Assembly: GCF_008933155.1 (NCBI RefSeq)
Contig: NZ_WBVP01000002.1
Coordinates: forward strand, 1 to 64,000
Origin: Aliivibrio finisterrensis
GTDB lineage: Bacteria; Pseudomonadota; Gammaproteobacteria; Enterobacterales; Vibrionaceae
Length of the DNA: 64,000 bases
Direction: 5' to 3'
In this document: piece by piece, positions 63,195 to 64,000 of the stretch
How positions within the stretch are numbered: position 1 is the first letter of the stretch
How the letters are laid out: each line of letters begins with the position of its first letter
Notes under the pieces: model-generated
Database searches by the model: none
What the model was told of the DNA's origin: nothing
Seen by the model: only the letters and a program-made list of their open reading frames with translations
Made by a program: the position numbers and the translations under genes

Positions 63195-64000
63195 AAGTCG
63201 CAGAGGGAAAAGTAGAAGTCTATAAAAAATATGATGTTAATAGTGGACTTCTAAGCTCTACTGCCATTATCCAGAATATAGATAAGCTGATTCAAAACGA
63301 AACTACAGTTGCTGTTCTTCATGCCCGCTTTCCTAATTTTCGAAAAGTTCAGCAAGAGTATGCCTATCAAGCTTTTGACTCTTTATTGGTTAAATTTCGC
63401 TCAAAATTAACGAAGATTTCCGACATTTTAATGGCTGACCGTTTAGGTCTTTCCGATATCCTAACTATTGCTCAAACTAATAAAGAAAAACTGCCACAGC
63501 TTTGCCGTCAAATATCTAAAATAAGCCAAGCTAGCTATACTATAAATGAACAATCTCTCTATTTACAAAGTTATATTGGTGCAGTACATTCTAAAAAAAG
63601 CTTTTCTCGTTTAGCTTTACTTCAGTCTGCTTATAACACCATGGTAAAATGCCATAACTTAGGCAAAAAATTTGCAATTGCAAATGTATCACTACCTACT
63701 CAATCGGTCGTGTCTGATCATAATATCGAACGCTATTTATTAGGAGCCGTTCATAATCAAGATTTTTTCTTACATTATCAACCTAAAATATGTCCAGTAA
63801 CTAAAGGATGGATTGGCTGTGAAGCGTTACTACGTTGCAATCACCCACAGCTAAGAGCAATTTCTAGCGATGTATTAATACAACTGGCAGAACGAAATAG
63901 TCTTATTTATGAATTAGGGTACTTTGCACTTCGTAACTCAATTCAACAAGCTTCAGAATGGATTATACACTCACCAAACTTTGTTATGGCCGTAAATATT
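63188..64000 (+). CDS. EAL-domain protein, N-terminal part only
   Basis: The frame opens at 63188 (MLKVAEGKVEVYKKYDVNSG, with AAGGA seven bases upstream) and runs off the end of the window without a stop (271 codons seen). Residues 1 to about 180 resemble a degenerate GGDEF-like domain (ADRLGLSDILTIAQTNKEKL) and, from about residue 188, an EAL domain begins: FFLHYQPKICPVTKGWIGCE, ALLR (EAL motif as EALLR), ending at VMAVNI just where the second metal-binding motif starts. It is probably a c-di-GMP phosphodiesterase, but the catalytic residues of the second half cannot be checked here. Confidence 0.8.
   Translation, partial: MLKVAEGKVEVYKKYDVNSGLLSSTAIIQNIDKLIQNETTVAVLHARFPNFRKVQQEYAYQAFDSLLVKFRSKLTKISDILMADRLGLSDILTIAQTNKEKLPQLCRQISKISQASYTINEQSLYLQSYIGAVHSKKSFSRLALLQSAYNTMVKCHNLGKKFAIANVSLPTQSVVSDHNIERYLLGAVHNQDFFLHYQPKICPVTKGWIGCEALLRCNHPQLRAISSDVLIQLAERNSLIYELGYFALRNSIQQASEWIIHSPNFVMAVNI

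Overview
The window is AT-rich Vibrionaceae chromosomal DNA. The low GC of most genes, the chitobiase lipoprotein, the c-di-GMP gene density and the tRNA set fit Aliivibrio (Vibrio fischeri group) best; the genus is an inference from composition and gene content. There is no rRNA, CRISPR array or intact insertion sequence. What stands out is the number of decayed genes caught in the act of deletion.

1-22 kb is a hexuronate/glucuronide region. A minus-strand operon (uxuB-uxaC-kdgK-eda, 1.8-6.3 kb) is followed by a uxuR/exuR-type regulator (7.06 kb). A second block (8.2-21.9 kb) holds a YhcH-family protein, a second and more GC-rich uxuB-uxaC pair, the only uxuA, a GPH-family symporter, an OprD/UidC-like porin, and two successive pairs of Gfo/Idh/MocA oxidoreductase plus TIM-barrel isomerase. 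Together the genes cover glucuronate -> fructuronate -> mannonate -> KDG -> KDPG -> pyruvate + glyceraldehyde-3-phosphate. Palindromes of the form TTGGT-N2-ACCAA sit at the promoters. A recognisable fragment of beta-glucuronidase (uidA) lies at 6.55-6.69 kb, so the hydrolase has been lost while the transport and oxidoreductase/isomerase genes persist. The second block is bounded by two copies of 'terminator + 3' end of a sensor kinase' (7.85-8.04 and 22.04-22.23 kb), which suggests how it was inserted.

22-56 kb is mostly housekeeping and accessory genes: a two-component system with lipid A phosphoethanolamine transferase eptA and a PmrA-type box; MFS transporters; YeiH; TrmK; a Cof-type phosphatase; a glycerophosphodiesterase/MFS pair; DoxX-pirin with a divergent LysR; a YjjI/YjjW glycyl-radical enzyme and activase; NfsA-like nitroreductase; serine deaminase; a corrinoid ABC transporter behind a cobalamin riboswitch with a divergent PduO-like protein; an MFS/LysR pair of YnfM/YnfL type; chitobiase; a YcdZ-like protein; and a tRNA cluster (Ser-Thr-Asn). 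Deletion chimeras and remnants lie between them: MFS'-GGDEF against AraC', a methyltransferase-like remnant, a GDT1 remnant and an MCP remnant.

56-64 kb is a signalling region: an Hpt protein, an EAL phosphodiesterase, a truncated sigma-70 protein, an OmpA-like protein, a REC/helical-repeat (VieB-like) regulator, a broken GAF sensor and an EAL protein running off the end of the window.
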